From contig CP075493.1 of NCBI GenBank assembly GCA_021613535.1, forward strand, positions 2,294,001 through 2,358,000: a stretch of DNA of 64,000 nt. The letters are read 5' to 3'. The translations under genes and the position numbers were made by a program. The notes beneath the pieces were generated by a model. It was given only the letters and a program-made list of their open reading frames with translations, made no database searches and was not told the DNA's origin. This stretch comes from Adineta vaga (Eukaryota > Rotifera). Shown here piece by piece: positions 1 through 12,535 of the stretch (its first letter is position 1; each line of letters starts with the position of its first letter).

Positions 1-254
1 TAAAAATGCAGGTATGTAAAAAACACAACATATCTGATAAAAACATCCTTTTCCGAATGTTCCAATAGAAAAGATAAATACATGCAACACACAGAAATTA
101 ATTTCGAGAATATTTTTTATCATATTGTTCACATCGACCAGAACTATTCGCACACTTAGAAATAATATTGAATCAATGACTCTGACTTTTTTTAATTTTG
201 ATTGTTTTCTTTTTGATATTGTCAATCGAACTTTTAATAATATTCGTTTCCTAG

Positions 255-1255
255 GAAGCTGATACCATCGTAAACAAGATGCAGCATGAGCTGACTAACT
301 TTGTTACTTCTCTTCGAAATGGACATAAATCGATTCGGCAAATTAACAAAATGATGGATTCATTAATCAATGAGATAGAAAGTGCTAATTCAGCCGAACT
401 GAAAACTATTTTAAAAAGCGTCAAAGAAATAGCCAAACGCTATCGTTCATTGGAGTCCGATACTGTTTCTCTCGTGAAGAGTACAAGTGTAGTATGTGAA
501 GATGTACGAATGGCAGTGCAAGGTGCTCTTGATGATGAACTTACAACAACAGAAGCATTCGAAAGTATGAGTAAAGACTTTGAAGGACTATCAAATAGTA
601 TGACAAAGGCAATTGATCATCATTCGGAGGTTGCTAAAGAGCTGAGAGATCAAGCAGACGACGCGAAAAAAGCAAAAGAAAGAAAGAAATGATCAACTGC
701 AAGCCACTGCTTTAGAACGAAAAGAAGACGCGGAATTGTTTGGTATTTTAGCGGTACCCGGAGCGTGTTTGGTTGCTTCCTCTCTTTGTCGTATTGCGAG
801 CAGCTGAAAGTGTTGACAATAAATCCTTCAAAGTCATGGCTGGCTTTGGTGGTGCTATTGGATGTCTACTTTGAGGGACTCTTCTTACTGTTGTGACGCC
901 TCTTTTTGCTGCATGGGCGGTACGCTGTGCCATACTTGGTAGCGGCTGGTCAGAGACCTTTCAAGACCTTAGTGATCAAATTCTCAGTGTTGAAGCTGCT
1001 ATCAATGATTCTGCGTTACATTTGATGAGCATCAGAAGCATGTTAGATCAACTCGATGAAAAAGTATCAAAATGTGACGTATCAAAATCAACGGGTTTGT
1101 TAAGGATACAGTTCAATAAGATTCTTAGTAGTTGCGTTGAATTGAAGAAAAGCTGTATTCAATATTTAGAAAGTCTTCAATCAGCAGGAAATAGTCAAGA
1201 CAGATTTTTAATGGTCACAGGCAATAATCACGAACAACAAAAATCAGCACAATAA
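255..1255 (+). pseudogene. decayed gene for helical protein with central hydrophobic segment
   Basis: An acceptor (ctag) precedes base 255, and the reading frame runs from there through an ATG at 279 to a stop at 692. A further piece in another frame runs 893-1255. The first piece is about 145 residues of charged, heptad-like helix with no globular motif. The last piece is again helical, with two cysteines. Between them (about 700-920) the translation is glycine- and alanine-rich and hydrophobic, but it is broken by stops in every frame. The first break lies in an AAAG-type repeat ending near 692. The order helix, hydrophobic segment, helix resembles alpha-helical membrane-inserting proteins, including bacterial pore formers, but homology is not shown. 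A possible upstream exon ends at base 11 before gtatgt, so the 5' end may lie outside the window. I read it as a broken copy. It could instead be a gene with unrecognised introns. Confidence 0.5.
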
Positions 1256-1865
1256 TCTCCTCTATTAATCGAACTTTGATTATTGTCTTGTGAAAATCGC
1301 ACACTATAAAAAATGTATTTTTCTTGATTTTAGACAATTTATCAATAATAAAACTAAAAGTATGAGAGCTTATACATTAATTCAGAATTTGCTGTTTTCA
1401 ATTCAACTATATATCACCAAATGCGAAGATATCGAATGTATAAATATGTTGAGCAACCATAAAACCAAATTCTGAAACTATTCACGTCGTTTTACTAGAC
1501 TATTCATAGTGCAAGGATAAAAGTATTAGTACTGGAATACCTAATATCATATCATGAGAGCATGTTATAAAACTTAATAATGATCACTACACTCGAATCT
1601 GCTAACAAATGGACGAAATACATCGTATAATCTAAATTTAATTATTTTCTTCGTATGTATCAGCGTTTAGTAAAACAAGTTCGATAATGGTCTTTATTAA
1701 AAACAAGCAAAATAGCAATAACAATAATTTCAAGATAGATTCTCATTGAAATACATAAATACATATATGTGTTTGATCAAAAAAAATTTATAACAAAATT
1801 TAATTATATAATTGTAATAGTTATTTTTGTGCGTAGAATTTAAGTATCTGATTTTTTAGTAGATA
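1256..1865. other. intergenic, convergent 3' ends
   Basis: AT-rich spacer between the decayed gene and the 3' end of the TRAF-like gene. Short open frames here have no recognisable protein character. I see no RNA gene or repeat. Confidence 0.6.
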
Positions 1866-3048
1866 TTAACTGTTCGTTTTTTCTAGACGACGTGACTTTT
1901 CTTCAGCAATTAGTTTCTGTCGAATATGAGCCGGTAAAGAAATATTGATGTTGAAAATGAAAGAAAGCATTGAACGTGGCGTATTTTCATCGAAATCGAT
2001 AAAAACTTTAATAAACATAGTATCATTAATTATATATAAATTCTCATTAGCGGGTCGATATAATTCAGCCAACGGACAGAATTTTGGAATACCTGATGCA
2101 ATATTAATTGCCAAAGATGGTTGCTGGAAACTAACACTATTAATATCTGGTCGGAAACAATCAACAATATGTTTAGGTTCTCTTCCACCATTTGTTTCTA
2201 TCATCGTTCGTTGATCATAGAGACAAAAGGCTGCTCGATAACGAAGTGGCCATTCTAATGTTTTATCATAATCACCACGAAGTACAACAAGAAAAATTGA
2301 TAGATGAGTATTTCGTGCTGATCCATCGCCATTGAAATAAAGTCTTATGCAAAGTTTATATCCATAAGGTGACGTATGGAAAGGTGAAGAATATATACTT
2401 GTCTGTCGCTCTGACTTTGCATCATACATTTTTTCAGAAACACTATTTATCCTCCACACCATTATTCCATCACGCTCATAAGTTGTTATACCATTTCCAT
2501 TTTCCACCCGTTGCTTTAAGTCGGCTAGTTCTTGTTTCAAAATATTTTCATTTATAGATATAGCATCAATTGAAGAAGCTTCTAATGCACTGGTATTCAG
2601 AATGTTATCTGATTGTCGAGAAAGAGATGAAACTTGATTCTTACTTCGAATTAAATTCTCATTCAATCGAGTAAGATCTTCTTGATTTTTTTCAACATTT
2701 TCTGTTAATAATAATAGTTTTTCATAAGCTTTCGTTGATGAAGATTCATTCCCTTCTATCATATCGATATTTGTATCTGTGGAATCATCGTTTTCATTTT
2801 CATTAATATGCTGAGCATGTTCACCAAGACTTTTTTGATGTTGTTCGGAAAGATAATGTTGTTGTAACGAATTTTCATTGATCTACAAAACATATTTTGG
2901 AGAAAAACAAAAAGTAATACATAATTCAATTAGTTTTTATTTACCTGTACATCTCTACAAGCATAAGCGTTCAGTGGACATGTTATTCTCGTTGTTACAT
3001 CTGTTACTTTTTCAATTGAATTAATTTTTAATATTTCACTCATCAAAT
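1866..3048 (-). CDS. TRAF-type MATH-domain adaptor protein
   Basis: Two exons (3048-2945 and 2882-1866) encode about 371 residues from the ATG at 3043. The N-terminus carries a short cysteine-bearing piece (ITCPLNAY-ACRDVQ) like the last TRAF-type zinc finger. A Gln/Asn-rich coiled coil follows at about residues 75-165. A C-terminal MATH (TRAF-C) domain begins near the MVWRI motif and contains PYGYKLCIRLYFNGDG, typical of TRAF2/3/5. Family members trimerise through the coiled coil and bind receptor tails through MATH. No RING exon is visible upstream on this strand. Either the protein lacks ubiquitin-ligase activity or a distant exon was missed. A good acceptor (attttag) lies five bases before the ATG with no obvious donor nearby, so the true 5' end may be an upstream exon or a trans-spliced leader. 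Confidence 0.85.
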
Positions 3049-4717
3049 CTAAAATAATACAATAGAAAATATTAGCTTTTAAAAGAACTTTGATATAATT
3101 TTTAGCGTAATCATCGAAAATTATTCATTTTATTGATATTAATAATAAAATTTGGATTTTTGTTGATTTTTATGCAATTTTAAACGGATTCATCAATAAA
3201 AAAACGCAATTCGAAAGAAGATTTAGACATTATGATTTGAGGTGGTGCTTTTCGTTCTTATCATATAATGTATATTAAACTGTTGTTTTATTTCAACAAT
3301 GAGAAGAAAACGAGCCCAATGGCATTTTAAGCACGTTACACAACAACTAAATGTAAGTTGATATTTCTAAGACATTGAACTGATCAGTCGCAACATTGTT
3401 CATGTAAGAAGTTTCCCATGTTTTAACTTCAATTTGCAAAATCTAATCCTTTAAGAATCACATATTTCTTCAGGATGAATCTTCTTGACATGATGCATTG
3501 AAAAAATACAGCGTAGTAATAACATCGACTGGATTGTTGTCATGTATCTACGCACATTATGAAAATTACTTTTTTTTCATAATTAAATTGTTTTGCCATG
3601 CAAAAATACCCAACATTATATAAACAATGATTCATAGGTTTTAAAGTTTTTAATAAATGCAACGGAAACATTTACCAAATCAACCTTCCGTAAATACTAA
3701 CTCATTTTCGACCACCATTTTATACTTAACATGTAGATGAAGAAAATATTAATACCAATACTGCTCATTTCTACGATGACTTTCTCTTCTACGTCAAACG
3801 TCTGATATTCATAGAGGTAGTCATAAACATCAGACAATGAGTAATATGTGGAGAAATCATTTTCAAGCTGACTTTTTTCAAGGAAGAAAAACGTTCATGC
3901 TATGTCATAACATGCGTGACATATGCTTTTGCATTAAAATTTCTTTTGGTAATTTTTACGCTCGATTTAAATGAGTGACACGTATTTTTTCAACTTGGCT
4001 GTTTTGACATTACTCATCGGTATTCCACTCTAGATTATTCCTGAAAATACAATGATTAAAGAAATGATTTAACAATCGAATTAGTATCATTTGTTGATGA
4101 TCTGTCGAAAATGGTAAATACTATTTCATAAGCCTATAATTGAATAAAATAAAGCAATAATATTATTTAAAAAGAAAAAGAAAGAAAAAAAACGATCGCC
4201 GTTTTCATTTAAATGTACGTCACCAAGAAAGGTATTTGCCTTCCTTAGGGGCTCACCGATAGAGTTCGCCCAACAGCGCATGCAGCAAAGAAATTCAATT
4301 AATAAGTTTTAAAAAAATCAGTGACTGCTGCTGCGACTGTGACTCGGCGTCGTGTGAAAGACCGACCTGACATTGAGTCTGTGTCTGTCGTCGCACGAGC
4401 ACATTATTCACATGGCAGCAGCCTAGAACAAGGCAGATAAATAAATAAATATATCATATCAATATTATCTTCCAGAAATTTTTTATCTATATAGACACAG
4501 AGACATCATGAAACAAGACAGTTAATAACAGAAAAAAAATGACGTTAATCAATCCAAGAATGAAAAAAGACATCGATTGCAACAAACGAAAGAAGAAAAC
4601 AAAGAAAGAGTGGAACCAAAAAATGAGAATTGTTCATCTTTTTTTTTGTATATATATAGAACAAAAATAAGAGAAAGTAAGCAAAACATCCACATACATG
4701 GGTCTTGTTTTTCATGA
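3049..4717. other. intergenic, with GC-richer islet at about 4260-4435
   Basis: Upstream of the TRAF-like gene and downstream of ZNF207. Mostly AT-rich. The stretch at about 4260-4435 is distinctly richer in G and C (CTG/GCG-rich) and may be the promoter or a noncoding first exon of the TRAF-like gene. No convincing coding exon found. Confidence 0.5.
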
Positions 4718-5907
4718 TTAAAATCGTGGACCATTGAATCCCATTGGTGGAAAACCAGGTGGTGGAGCTAGAAATGGCATACTACCAATTGGAGCTAAAT
4801 AAAAGATTTCAAGATCAAAATTAAGAAATTTTGAATGAATTTAGTACAATACATACGTCGTACAAAATTTCCCATTGAAAGACCAGCAGGTAGAGGGGGC
4901 ATTTGCATTTGTTGTGGCATCATCATTTGTTGATATTTCGGCAAAGAAGCACGAAATTCTTCCTGAAATAAAAAAGAATGGAAATAAACATCACGAACAA
5001 AAAATTTAACTTACTAAGGATATATCATCATCTGGGTGGATAATTTTTGCTGTACCAGCAACAGGTTCGATTTTTCCTCTACTACCCGGCAATGATCCAG
5101 GTGTAGTAGCTGATAAATTTGATATAGCTGTTGCTGCTGATGACATTGTTGTTAGATTGGACGATGAATTAGCATCGTTATGATGCTAAATAACAAAAAC
5201 GAAACAGTGATTTTAATAAAATTCTTCTCATGTTTTTTTCGTCTCTTCAAATATAACTTACATCTGAAGCTCCACTTGGAAACAATGGTTTTGGTGGTGC
5301 TGGAGGCATAAGAGTACCAGTTGGAGGAACAGGTGCTCCTGGTAACATAGGCATTGGTGGTCTTAATTGTGTCATCATTGGCACAGGCATCATCGGTAAT
5401 TGCATAGGTGCCATTCCAAATGGCATACCAGGAAAACCCATGGGCATCATTTGTGTTGGAGGCATCATGCCCATTGGTGGCATTGGTGGCATACCAATGG
5501 GTGGTGGTTGGGATACTTTAGAAGTATCAGGCGTATCTGGTTCATCTCTATCTTTTCCTGCTAGTCGTTTTTCATGTGCACGTAGATCTTCTTCTGGAAT
5601 TCCTTCCATACCATAGATTTCAATTTCAATATTATCTCGTCCTTTCAGAGCATTAGGCACTTTATCAATATTTTCTTTATGTACCTAAAAAAAACAAAAG
5701 AAAAACTGTAATCAAGAATACGAACACGATCTCTCCTACTTGGATTGAATGAATTTGTAAACCGGGACCAGTATATAGTTTTTTGTGACATATATGACAT
5801 TTGAAATGTTTCGCTTTTTGATGTTGTAAAAGAATTTTTTCATCGTCAAATTCTCGATTACAATACCAACACCAAGGTTTCGTTTGTTTCTTTTTCTTTC
5901 GACCCAT
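4718..5907 (-). CDS. ZNF207: ZNF207/BuGZ, BUB3-binding zinc-finger protein
   Basis: Five exons (5907-5740, 5684-5262, 5185-5015, 4962-4857, 4794-4718) give 314 residues. The N-terminus [20 protein letters not shown] carries the two family C2H2 fingers, followed by the conserved block [20 protein letters not shown]. The middle is a low-complexity Pro/Met/Gly region. The segment [18 protein letters not shown] matches the GLEBS-type BUB3-binding motif, and the tail is Pro/Gly-rich. The known role of BuGZ is to stabilise and load BUB3 at kinetochores and to form microtubule-associated condensates through its low-complexity region. It is shorter than the roughly 480-residue vertebrate protein, mainly in the low-complexity part. 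All intron phases agree and the ending is ...GFNGPRF. Confidence 0.95.
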
Positions 5908-6128
5908 GAATTAAATCAAATGTAAATAGAATATATATCTATATCAAAAAAACTAAAATAAAAATATGTATACATTATTTTACTTCACTAAAATATCAAA
6001 TGCACTCCCATTTATCCTTCTGGTTTCTAACGTATGGCGATACAAAAAGCAAAACGACAAAAAAATGATTAAATAATATTTTACAAGAGAAGAGAAAAAG
6101 AGAGAATTCTTTGTTCCTTTTTTTTCTT

Positions 6129-7180
6129 CTACGGTGTTCCAATGATACGATCCAATGGATCTTTGAGACGTTGAAGATCATGTTCGACAATCATAATTTC
6201 GTTTTTCAAAGCATTATAACGTGCTAAATCGAAATTTTTCTTTCGTAATAAACGATGTAAAACTTTTAAATAGAAATAATCCGACATGTTCATATATTTC
6301 ATATCATGTCGACGAAGAACATAATAACAATAAGCCATGAAGACAGTTGAATACGAAATGAAATATGTAAAAGGTTCCATAATATCCCAACTAAAAACAG
6401 AATTCAAAATTCAAAATAAAGTATTCAAAATTAAAGTACCTGTAATCAATCCATACTAAGCGAAATAGGACACCAGTTTGAAATGCCATAGCTGCAAGAA
6501 TTGACCATTGAATCCTAAAATTAATCGAAAGGGTTCAATGAATATTGTTCTATTTTCTACTAATTAACTAACCATTTCAAACGTCGAATAGCTTTATTAG
6601 CTAATTGATGATGAATTTCATTGAGCGGTTGAACAGATTGACGTAAGAATTCTAACTGATTTTCTAATTCTCGTTCTCGATATGTAACATATTGATTGAG
6701 ACGTAAATCATGATAAAGTTTTGTGATTGAATTTGATACGTCAGAAAGAACATCTCGTGTTGGTTTATTTGAAGTAAATAAATTTGGTGGTTGTACATTA
6801 TAAGATGTTTCATTGATACGTAATGTTGAAGGTTCTTCAAACAATAATTCTACTGGTGAATTTCGTGAAAGACGAGATCCATCCGAAAGAAAAACAGATG
6901 CTCGATCAATACCACGATCTTCCTTTTGTAAAACATCAATAAAATCACCGATTGTTGTATTAAATGGTTTTAACTATTCAAAAAAGAACAGATTGTTTCA
7001 CTTCAAAAATCTTCTATTTACTTGAAAAACACATGATTCTCCTCGACTTGGTAAAGGTACTGTTATATTTGCAAGTCCGTCTTTAAATTCAATTTGTACC
7101 GATGATGTTGCGATTAAGCGCACAAATTTAAATGGATGTGAACGATTCACTGTTGATAGAATCAGTCTATGAAATAGCAT
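6129..7180 (-). CDS. MCU: mitochondrial calcium uniporter pore subunit
   Basis: Four exons (7180-7022, 6973-6573, 6514-6440, 6390-6129) encode 298 residues. The basic, serine-rich N-terminus (MLFHRLILSTVNRSHPFKFV) is a plausible mitochondrial presequence. The matrix domain has the family blocks ITVPLPSRGESCVFQ and KEDRGIDRASVFLSDGSR. A coiled coil (LANKAIRRLKW) leads to the first membrane helix (about residues 188-211). The selectivity-filter loop follows as WDIMEP, the exact DIME motif of the pore, and then the second helix (FTYFISYSTVFMAYCYYVLRR). The channel carries Ca2+ across the inner membrane. Length is slightly below the human 351, mostly in the presequence. No MICU or EMRE gene is seen in this window. 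Confidence 0.97.
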
Positions 7181-7273
7181 TATTGTCTTGTTTTTTTTTC
7201 TTAATCTACAACATTACATCTAAAATGTGAAAATTACTAAGGAGGAGTCATTCATTAAAAGAAATATCACGAA

Positions 7274-8199
7274 TTAACTGACAGGACAATCACTGTCTCC
7301 CTCTTTTTTCATATTTAATTTTTTTAATTCATCATGAACTTGTTTTTCAAGATCGAGAATAGCTTGAGATTTTTTATACTAAATAAATAAAAGAATAGTT
7401 CAATGAAAAGTAAAAATGTTTCAATGAATCAACATACAGATATGATCAAAGTATTATTTGCATGAGAATAAGATAAATGACTTTCTTCTAATGGAACATT
7501 TAATCGATCAAGATCAGCAATTGCAAAACGTTTGAAATATCTAGAAATATATATTATATTTATGAACTTTGACAAAAAAAGAAATGAAAGAATTCTTTAC
7601 TTTTTATTTGTTGTTCGTAAAACAAATTCTCGTTTATCTTTATCAATTGTAATTTGATAAATATCAACTGGATATGGTAAATTTCGTATACGAATTTCGA
7701 AACAATCACTTTTATCATTACGTGAAAATAAAGGCTAAGAAAAGAATTCTTTTGTTTAAATTTCAAATAAACGATATTCAATACATACTGTGGAAGTACT
7801 TTCAGCTATACCCAATGTATTATCAGTTACTGGTTTCATGTCATAATTTTGACCAACTTCAAATGTCCATATATCTGATGTTGATGCAGTTTTTAAACCA
7901 CTTGATGGTTTATGACGCCATTTACGAACTAGATTGAAAAACTAAACTATGTTGTTTGTAAACGTTGATTAATCATACTTAAAAGTAGATTTGTTTTTCC
8001 ATCATATTCTTCGACCATTTCGGTTTTATCCTCAAATGTATAGTGAACTTTCTTACGATCTAGAAAAATAGTTGCAAATACCTTGTTTTTTTTTGAAAGA
8101 AATCGTTTTAAGAAAATAGATATTACCATTTTGAAGTAAACCAGCTTTTTTTGCTGATTTTAACTTTTCAATCCATGACGAATTGTCTGTTTGTGTCAT
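7274..8199 (-). CDS. DPCD: DPCD family ciliary protein
   Basis: Six exons (8199-8127, 8059-7979, 7928-7789, 7734-7601, 7540-7438, 7378-7274) give 211 residues, close to human DPCD (203). Conserved blocks are RKKVHYTFEDKTEMVEEYD, a RKWR motif, the core IRIRNLPYPVDIYQITID, RTTNKKYFKRF, and a C-terminal SYSHANNTLIISYKK. DPCD contains a CS-like fold, interacts with R2TP (RUVBL1/2) chaperones, and is linked to ciliary motility. All phases agree. It sits 93 bases from the MCU start on the same strand. Confidence 0.95.
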
Positions 8200-8592
8200 T
8201 GATGGAAAAAGTCGCGCTTGGTTACTTGTTTTGGTCGGCTCGGCTTGCGAAATGCAACAATGATTAAATTGTCCAGAGAATATTTGTCTCAGTTGACATG
8301 CAATGATAATTTTTGTTAAAATCGTAAGAAAAATTTTTACATTATTTCAAAAAGAATTAAGAATAGATGTTTTTTCAGTTATTTTAAAAATTTTTAAACA
8401 AGAAAACATTTTATAGATGTCTCTAGTGTCCATGAATGTTAGCAACAACTTTTACCATGATAAGTATACATCTACCTGCTACAAGTGAGAATATGTCAAT
8501 AGTCATTTTGTTACTAGAAATATTCAAGAAATTGAGTTATTTATTTGTGGAAAATGGAACTTTATAGGAATTTATTTATTATTCATTCAAGT
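8200..8592. other. intergenic between ABAT 3' end and DPCD 5' end
   Basis: AT-rich spacer. It must hold the DPCD promoter (reading leftward) and the ABAT polyadenylation region. I see no other structure. Confidence 0.6.
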
Positions 8593-10783
8593 TCATTTTG
8601 AATTTTTTGCTACTTCATTCATCTTATCAAGAACAATATTAGCATGTTTCTCAGCAAAAACTAATGCTGGACGAAAACGTACAGCAATATCACCACATGC
8701 TCCCATTTGAATACCTAAGAATACATAAGATATAATCTCTGAGAAATTTCTCTATTGAAACATACCGGAATTTCTCATTTGAACAAGAAATTTATCTCGA
8801 ATTGATGCATTTGGCATATCAAATGAACAGAATGTACCACGACCACGAGCATGTAAAAACAATTGTGGATATTTTTTGCTTAAATCTTTCAAACCATTCA
8901 GAAGTACATCACCAGTTTTTCTTGTACTTTCAATTAAATTTTCTTGTTTAACTGTTTTTAATACCGCATCAAGAACTAACATTTTAGCTGGTTCACCCAT
9001 CCAAGTATTAAATATACGATAAGGCTATATGTATAGAAATAAATATGAGACGAATCATCTATCGTTTGAAAGAAAGTAAACCTGTTTTGGTTGAAATTCT
9101 GCTTTAGCAAAATAACCACCGGTTTGAAATTTTTTCGAAAAAGAAACAATATCCGGTGATTCAGGAAGATTGAAATGTTCATGTGCCCAAAATTTACCTG
9201 TTGCACCAAGACCTGTTTGTACTTCATCGATAAGTAATGCTGCATCGTTCTAAATGAAAGATTAGTTCGAAGATTATGAAATATATTTGATCTCCTTTTT
9301 AAAAGTTATTCATACTTGTTTAACTAGTTTTTGTAAACGTTGAAAGAATGTTGGACTTCCATGAAAATCTCCGCCTTCACTTTGAATTGGTTCGACTACA
9401 ACTCCAACTACAGGATTTTGCTTTGATTTGTATTCATGAAATAGTTCTTCAACCTAGATGAAAGAATAAACCTAAAAGTCCTGAGGGAATAATGTGTAAA
9501 ACGATATATTAATGCTTTTATAATTTGTTATCAGAGAAAAAAAAGTTTGAAGAAGAATTGGTATGATTAGATTACTGATGGGCAAAAAAAAACAAGATAA
9601 ATACTTACACGAGCTAAACATCTTTCATCTTCTTTTTGATTTTCTCGTTCATTTTCTTCTAATGGATATTTATATCTTGGAAAAGGTGCTGCTGGCCAAT
9701 CAAAACTTGGTATATCCAATTTATGGATAGCTTTCGAATGTGTACACGATAAAGCACCTAAATGAATCAAATAATAAACATGTAGAATACTTAATCATAT
9801 CTTCTTTTACCAAATGTTCGACCATGAAAAGCACCTTCAAAGGACATAATCGAAACCGTTGGAGACCCTGGTGCTTTATTAATCATTGATGATTTCATTT
9901 CTTCATCAGTGAATGCTTTGCCATCACGAAATTTATTTGCATACCAAATGCATATTGCTTTAAAGGCATTTTCATTCGAACATGAACCACACATCATTGG
10001 TTGAACATGTTCAAGACCTTTAGGTGCAATCTATAATGAAGGATAGAATATTTCTTTCGAGAAAAATGTAGAGTTAAAAATTACAGGAAGAAGTGTTTCA
10101 CTAATTTGTTTGATAAATTGAGGTGTTGGATGAACACCAAGTGCTGGTCGATTGACAAGTTGACTCTATATATAAATGAATGATTATATGTTTAAAAGAT
10201 TTTCATTCAAACAAACTACGTTTGCTGGATTTTGAAAAACTTTTTGAATTGATGGATGATTGTAACCTAGAAAAATCCTTTAATCAATCCAAATTTTCTC
10301 CATACAAATGATTTCTCTTCTATACCTAAAGCTAAAGATGCAATCTGTTCATAAACATCCAGCATAATATTTCCATCAACGTCAATTGCATAATTGCCAA
10401 TCGATTTGTCAACATCAAGAACAAATATTGTACTCAATGCATTCTAAATTTATATGGAAGAAAAATATCGATGGAAAATAAATCATATAATTCCTATATA
10501 AATACTTGAGTTTTTTCTAAATCGTGCATCATTTGTTTCGATTTTGGACCCTAAAAGAAGTAAATAAATATAAACATTTATATGAAAAGAAAAGTGCCGT
10601 TTTCACCGGAATTTGTGTTTTCATTTTTGGTCCTGATGGTTCCTGACTGAGAATACTGTTGCCTACAAAACAATTACATCGATATTGTTGTTTTCGTACT
10701 GATTATTTTACAATCAACAAACCTCGACATGAAGAACGTGTTTGAAGTAAACCACGAAATTGAAAAAGACGTGCAGCTTTCAT
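8593..10783 (-). CDS. ABAT: 4-aminobutyrate (GABA) aminotransferase, mitochondrial
   Basis: Twelve exons (10783-10723, 10662-10607, 10550-10506, 10443-10326, 10266-10220, 10165-10085, 10030-9811, 9757-9609, 9453-9316, 9249-9082, 9024-8766, 8714-8593) sum to 487 residues, against about 500 in human. It is a class III PLP-dependent aminotransferase that converts GABA and 2-oxoglutarate to succinate semialdehyde and glutamate. Family signatures are [24 protein letters not shown], the Fe-S-associated stretch [37 protein letters not shown] (PLP aspartate) and [12 protein letters not shown] with the Schiff-base lysine. The N-terminus is a basic presequence. An acceptor-like ctatttag sits two bases before the ATG. 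All phases agree. Confidence 0.97.
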
Positions 10784-11305
10784 ATCTAAATAGAAAACAA
10801 GTGACGACAAATAGAAATCCTAGTTGCATCCATCAAAAGAAGATATTTTTTTGTTTTCTATTTCTGTGCGAGCTCGATGATTAGAGTACAAGAATGACGA
10901 GCAAGAGAGAAAAAGGAGAGCATTTAATAATGCTGCACCCTTTTTTTCTCTCGATTTTTATTCTATTTATTCATTGCTTTCTCAACTCGTTTTGTTTTTC
11001 TCTCTTCGTCACCATCTTATCTTATCATTTAGTGATTTAAGAGCAATTTATTTTGGTGGAGAATACAAGTATGTGGCATTTGGCAAAGTGCAATTTATTT
11101 CAATAATTAATCAGAACAGGAAAAAAGTACGGACGGATGTTGACATAGAGAAGAGAAGCGGTGTTAAGAAAAACAATTGATCAGTAGATATATCTGTACT
11201 AGCGTCCTCTTTCGACAGAAATCTGATTCGTTATTGGATTCGTCAAGTTATTTCACACATAGTTTCAACAAAAAGAAAAAAAATCAAACGAAATAATATT
11301 TTTAC
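10784..11305. other. intergenic, ABAT promoter side
   Basis: Spacer between the ABAT start and the 3' end of the calcium-sensor gene. It contains a pyrimidine-rich run near 10930-10965. No coding potential recognised. Confidence 0.6.
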
Positions 11306-12535
11306 TCATTTTTGTTTTACAAATGATGGTGCCAAGAAACTGGTAAGTTCTTTATCTTTTAGCATATTCATAAATTCTTGCTTAGAAATTTTATCATCTT
11401 CATTTAAATCTAAAACGGCCATAATTTCATAAGCTACATAAGATACACTATGTTTTTTCGAATCAATTCCATGTAAAATAAAAAGAGCATGAACAATTTG
11501 ATAGACTTCGTTATAATCAATTGTACCATCACCATTTCGATCATAGGCATTATATAACCATTCAAGTTTTTCACGTGGTGTACTCGAATTACTATGAATA
11601 TAAATAGCAAGAAGAAATTCATCGAATTGTATAAAACCATCTTTCGATAAATTATCAAATGCACGAAAAATAAATTCGGAATAAACATCGGATGAATTGA
11701 ATGGAAGTAATTGTTGATAGAATTCAATAAATTCACTTTTATTTATACATCCTGAATGACAACGCGTTCGAAATGTTTCATAATAACGAACTATTTGTTC
11801 ACGAGTAAATTTCGTACGTTTTATTAGATATTCAACTTGATTCGATGTAAGTTCGTTCGTTGTCGTAAAATTTGGTATATCTTCTTTCTACAAAAGAAAA
11901 AACTAACGTAAGAAATATTATTTAAAATCAATTGAAATTACTTTTATATTCCATTTTGTACTACTAAACATGGGAGCCATTAATTCAAGTAGATCTGTAC
12001 ATTGATTACATAATTCAATAAATTCTTGACAATTCAATTGTCCATTTTCATCCTGATCAAATTTATCAAATAGAATTTTTAATTCATTTAATCGTTGATT
12101 GGTAAATAAACGTCCATGAATATGATAAATTAGATAAAAAAGATCAAGAAATTCATTTTGATCTATTTGTCGATCTTCATTTGAATCATAGAGAAGAAAA
12201 ATCCATCGAAGTTTATCATCAACATCAGTCTCTTGTAGACTAAGAGCTTTGAAGAAAAGAACTTCTTTGAAATTTAATCGCCCATCTTTATCTGTATCGA
12301 TATGATGAAATAATCGTTCGAGTAATGGTCGAGAATGACATAAATTTTTTAATTCATTGGAATATAATTCACAAAATTGATCGAATGTCGCATAACCACG
12401 TGGATAATATGTTAAAAACCGTACATGAAAATCATTTATTTGTTTACGACTAAAATTTGTATGAAGAGTAATATAGGTTATTTCTCGTTCACTTAACTCT
12501 GGACGTTCATTACGACTAGGTTGAAGATTACCCAT
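11306..12535 (-). CDS. tandem (double) neuronal-calcium-sensor-like EF-hand protein
   Basis: Two exons (12535-11942 and 11887-11306) are joined in phase by one 54-base intron and encode 391 residues. Each half looks like a complete recoverin/NCS-family unit of about 190 residues with a degenerate first EF-hand and three more. First half: loops beginning DTDKDG, DSNEDR and DQDENG. Second half: NLSKDG, DRNGDG and DLNEDD. The first-hand markers are degraded from the CPxG type to YPRG and CHSG. Both halves open with the family lead-in (ITYITLHTNFSRKQI; VEYLIKRTKFTREQI). Classical NCS proteins have one unit, a myristoylated glycine and a Ca2+-myristoyl switch. Here the start is MGNLQPS, with glycine at position 2 but a poor myristoylation context. 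It likely senses Ca2+ in the cytosol or at membranes. The target is unknown. Confidence 0.85.

Noticed and set aside
3299-3352. Short + strand frame MRRKRAQWHFKHVTQQLN ending at a GTAAGT
   Set aside because: It looks like a first exon, but no continuing exon in phase was found downstream and it lies opposite the TRAF-like promoter.
4718-5660. Pro/Met repeats in ZNF207 as a possible separate collagen-like or mussel-type protein
   Set aside because: The exon is in phase with the zinc fingers and the GLEBS motif, so it is the normal low-complexity part of BuGZ.
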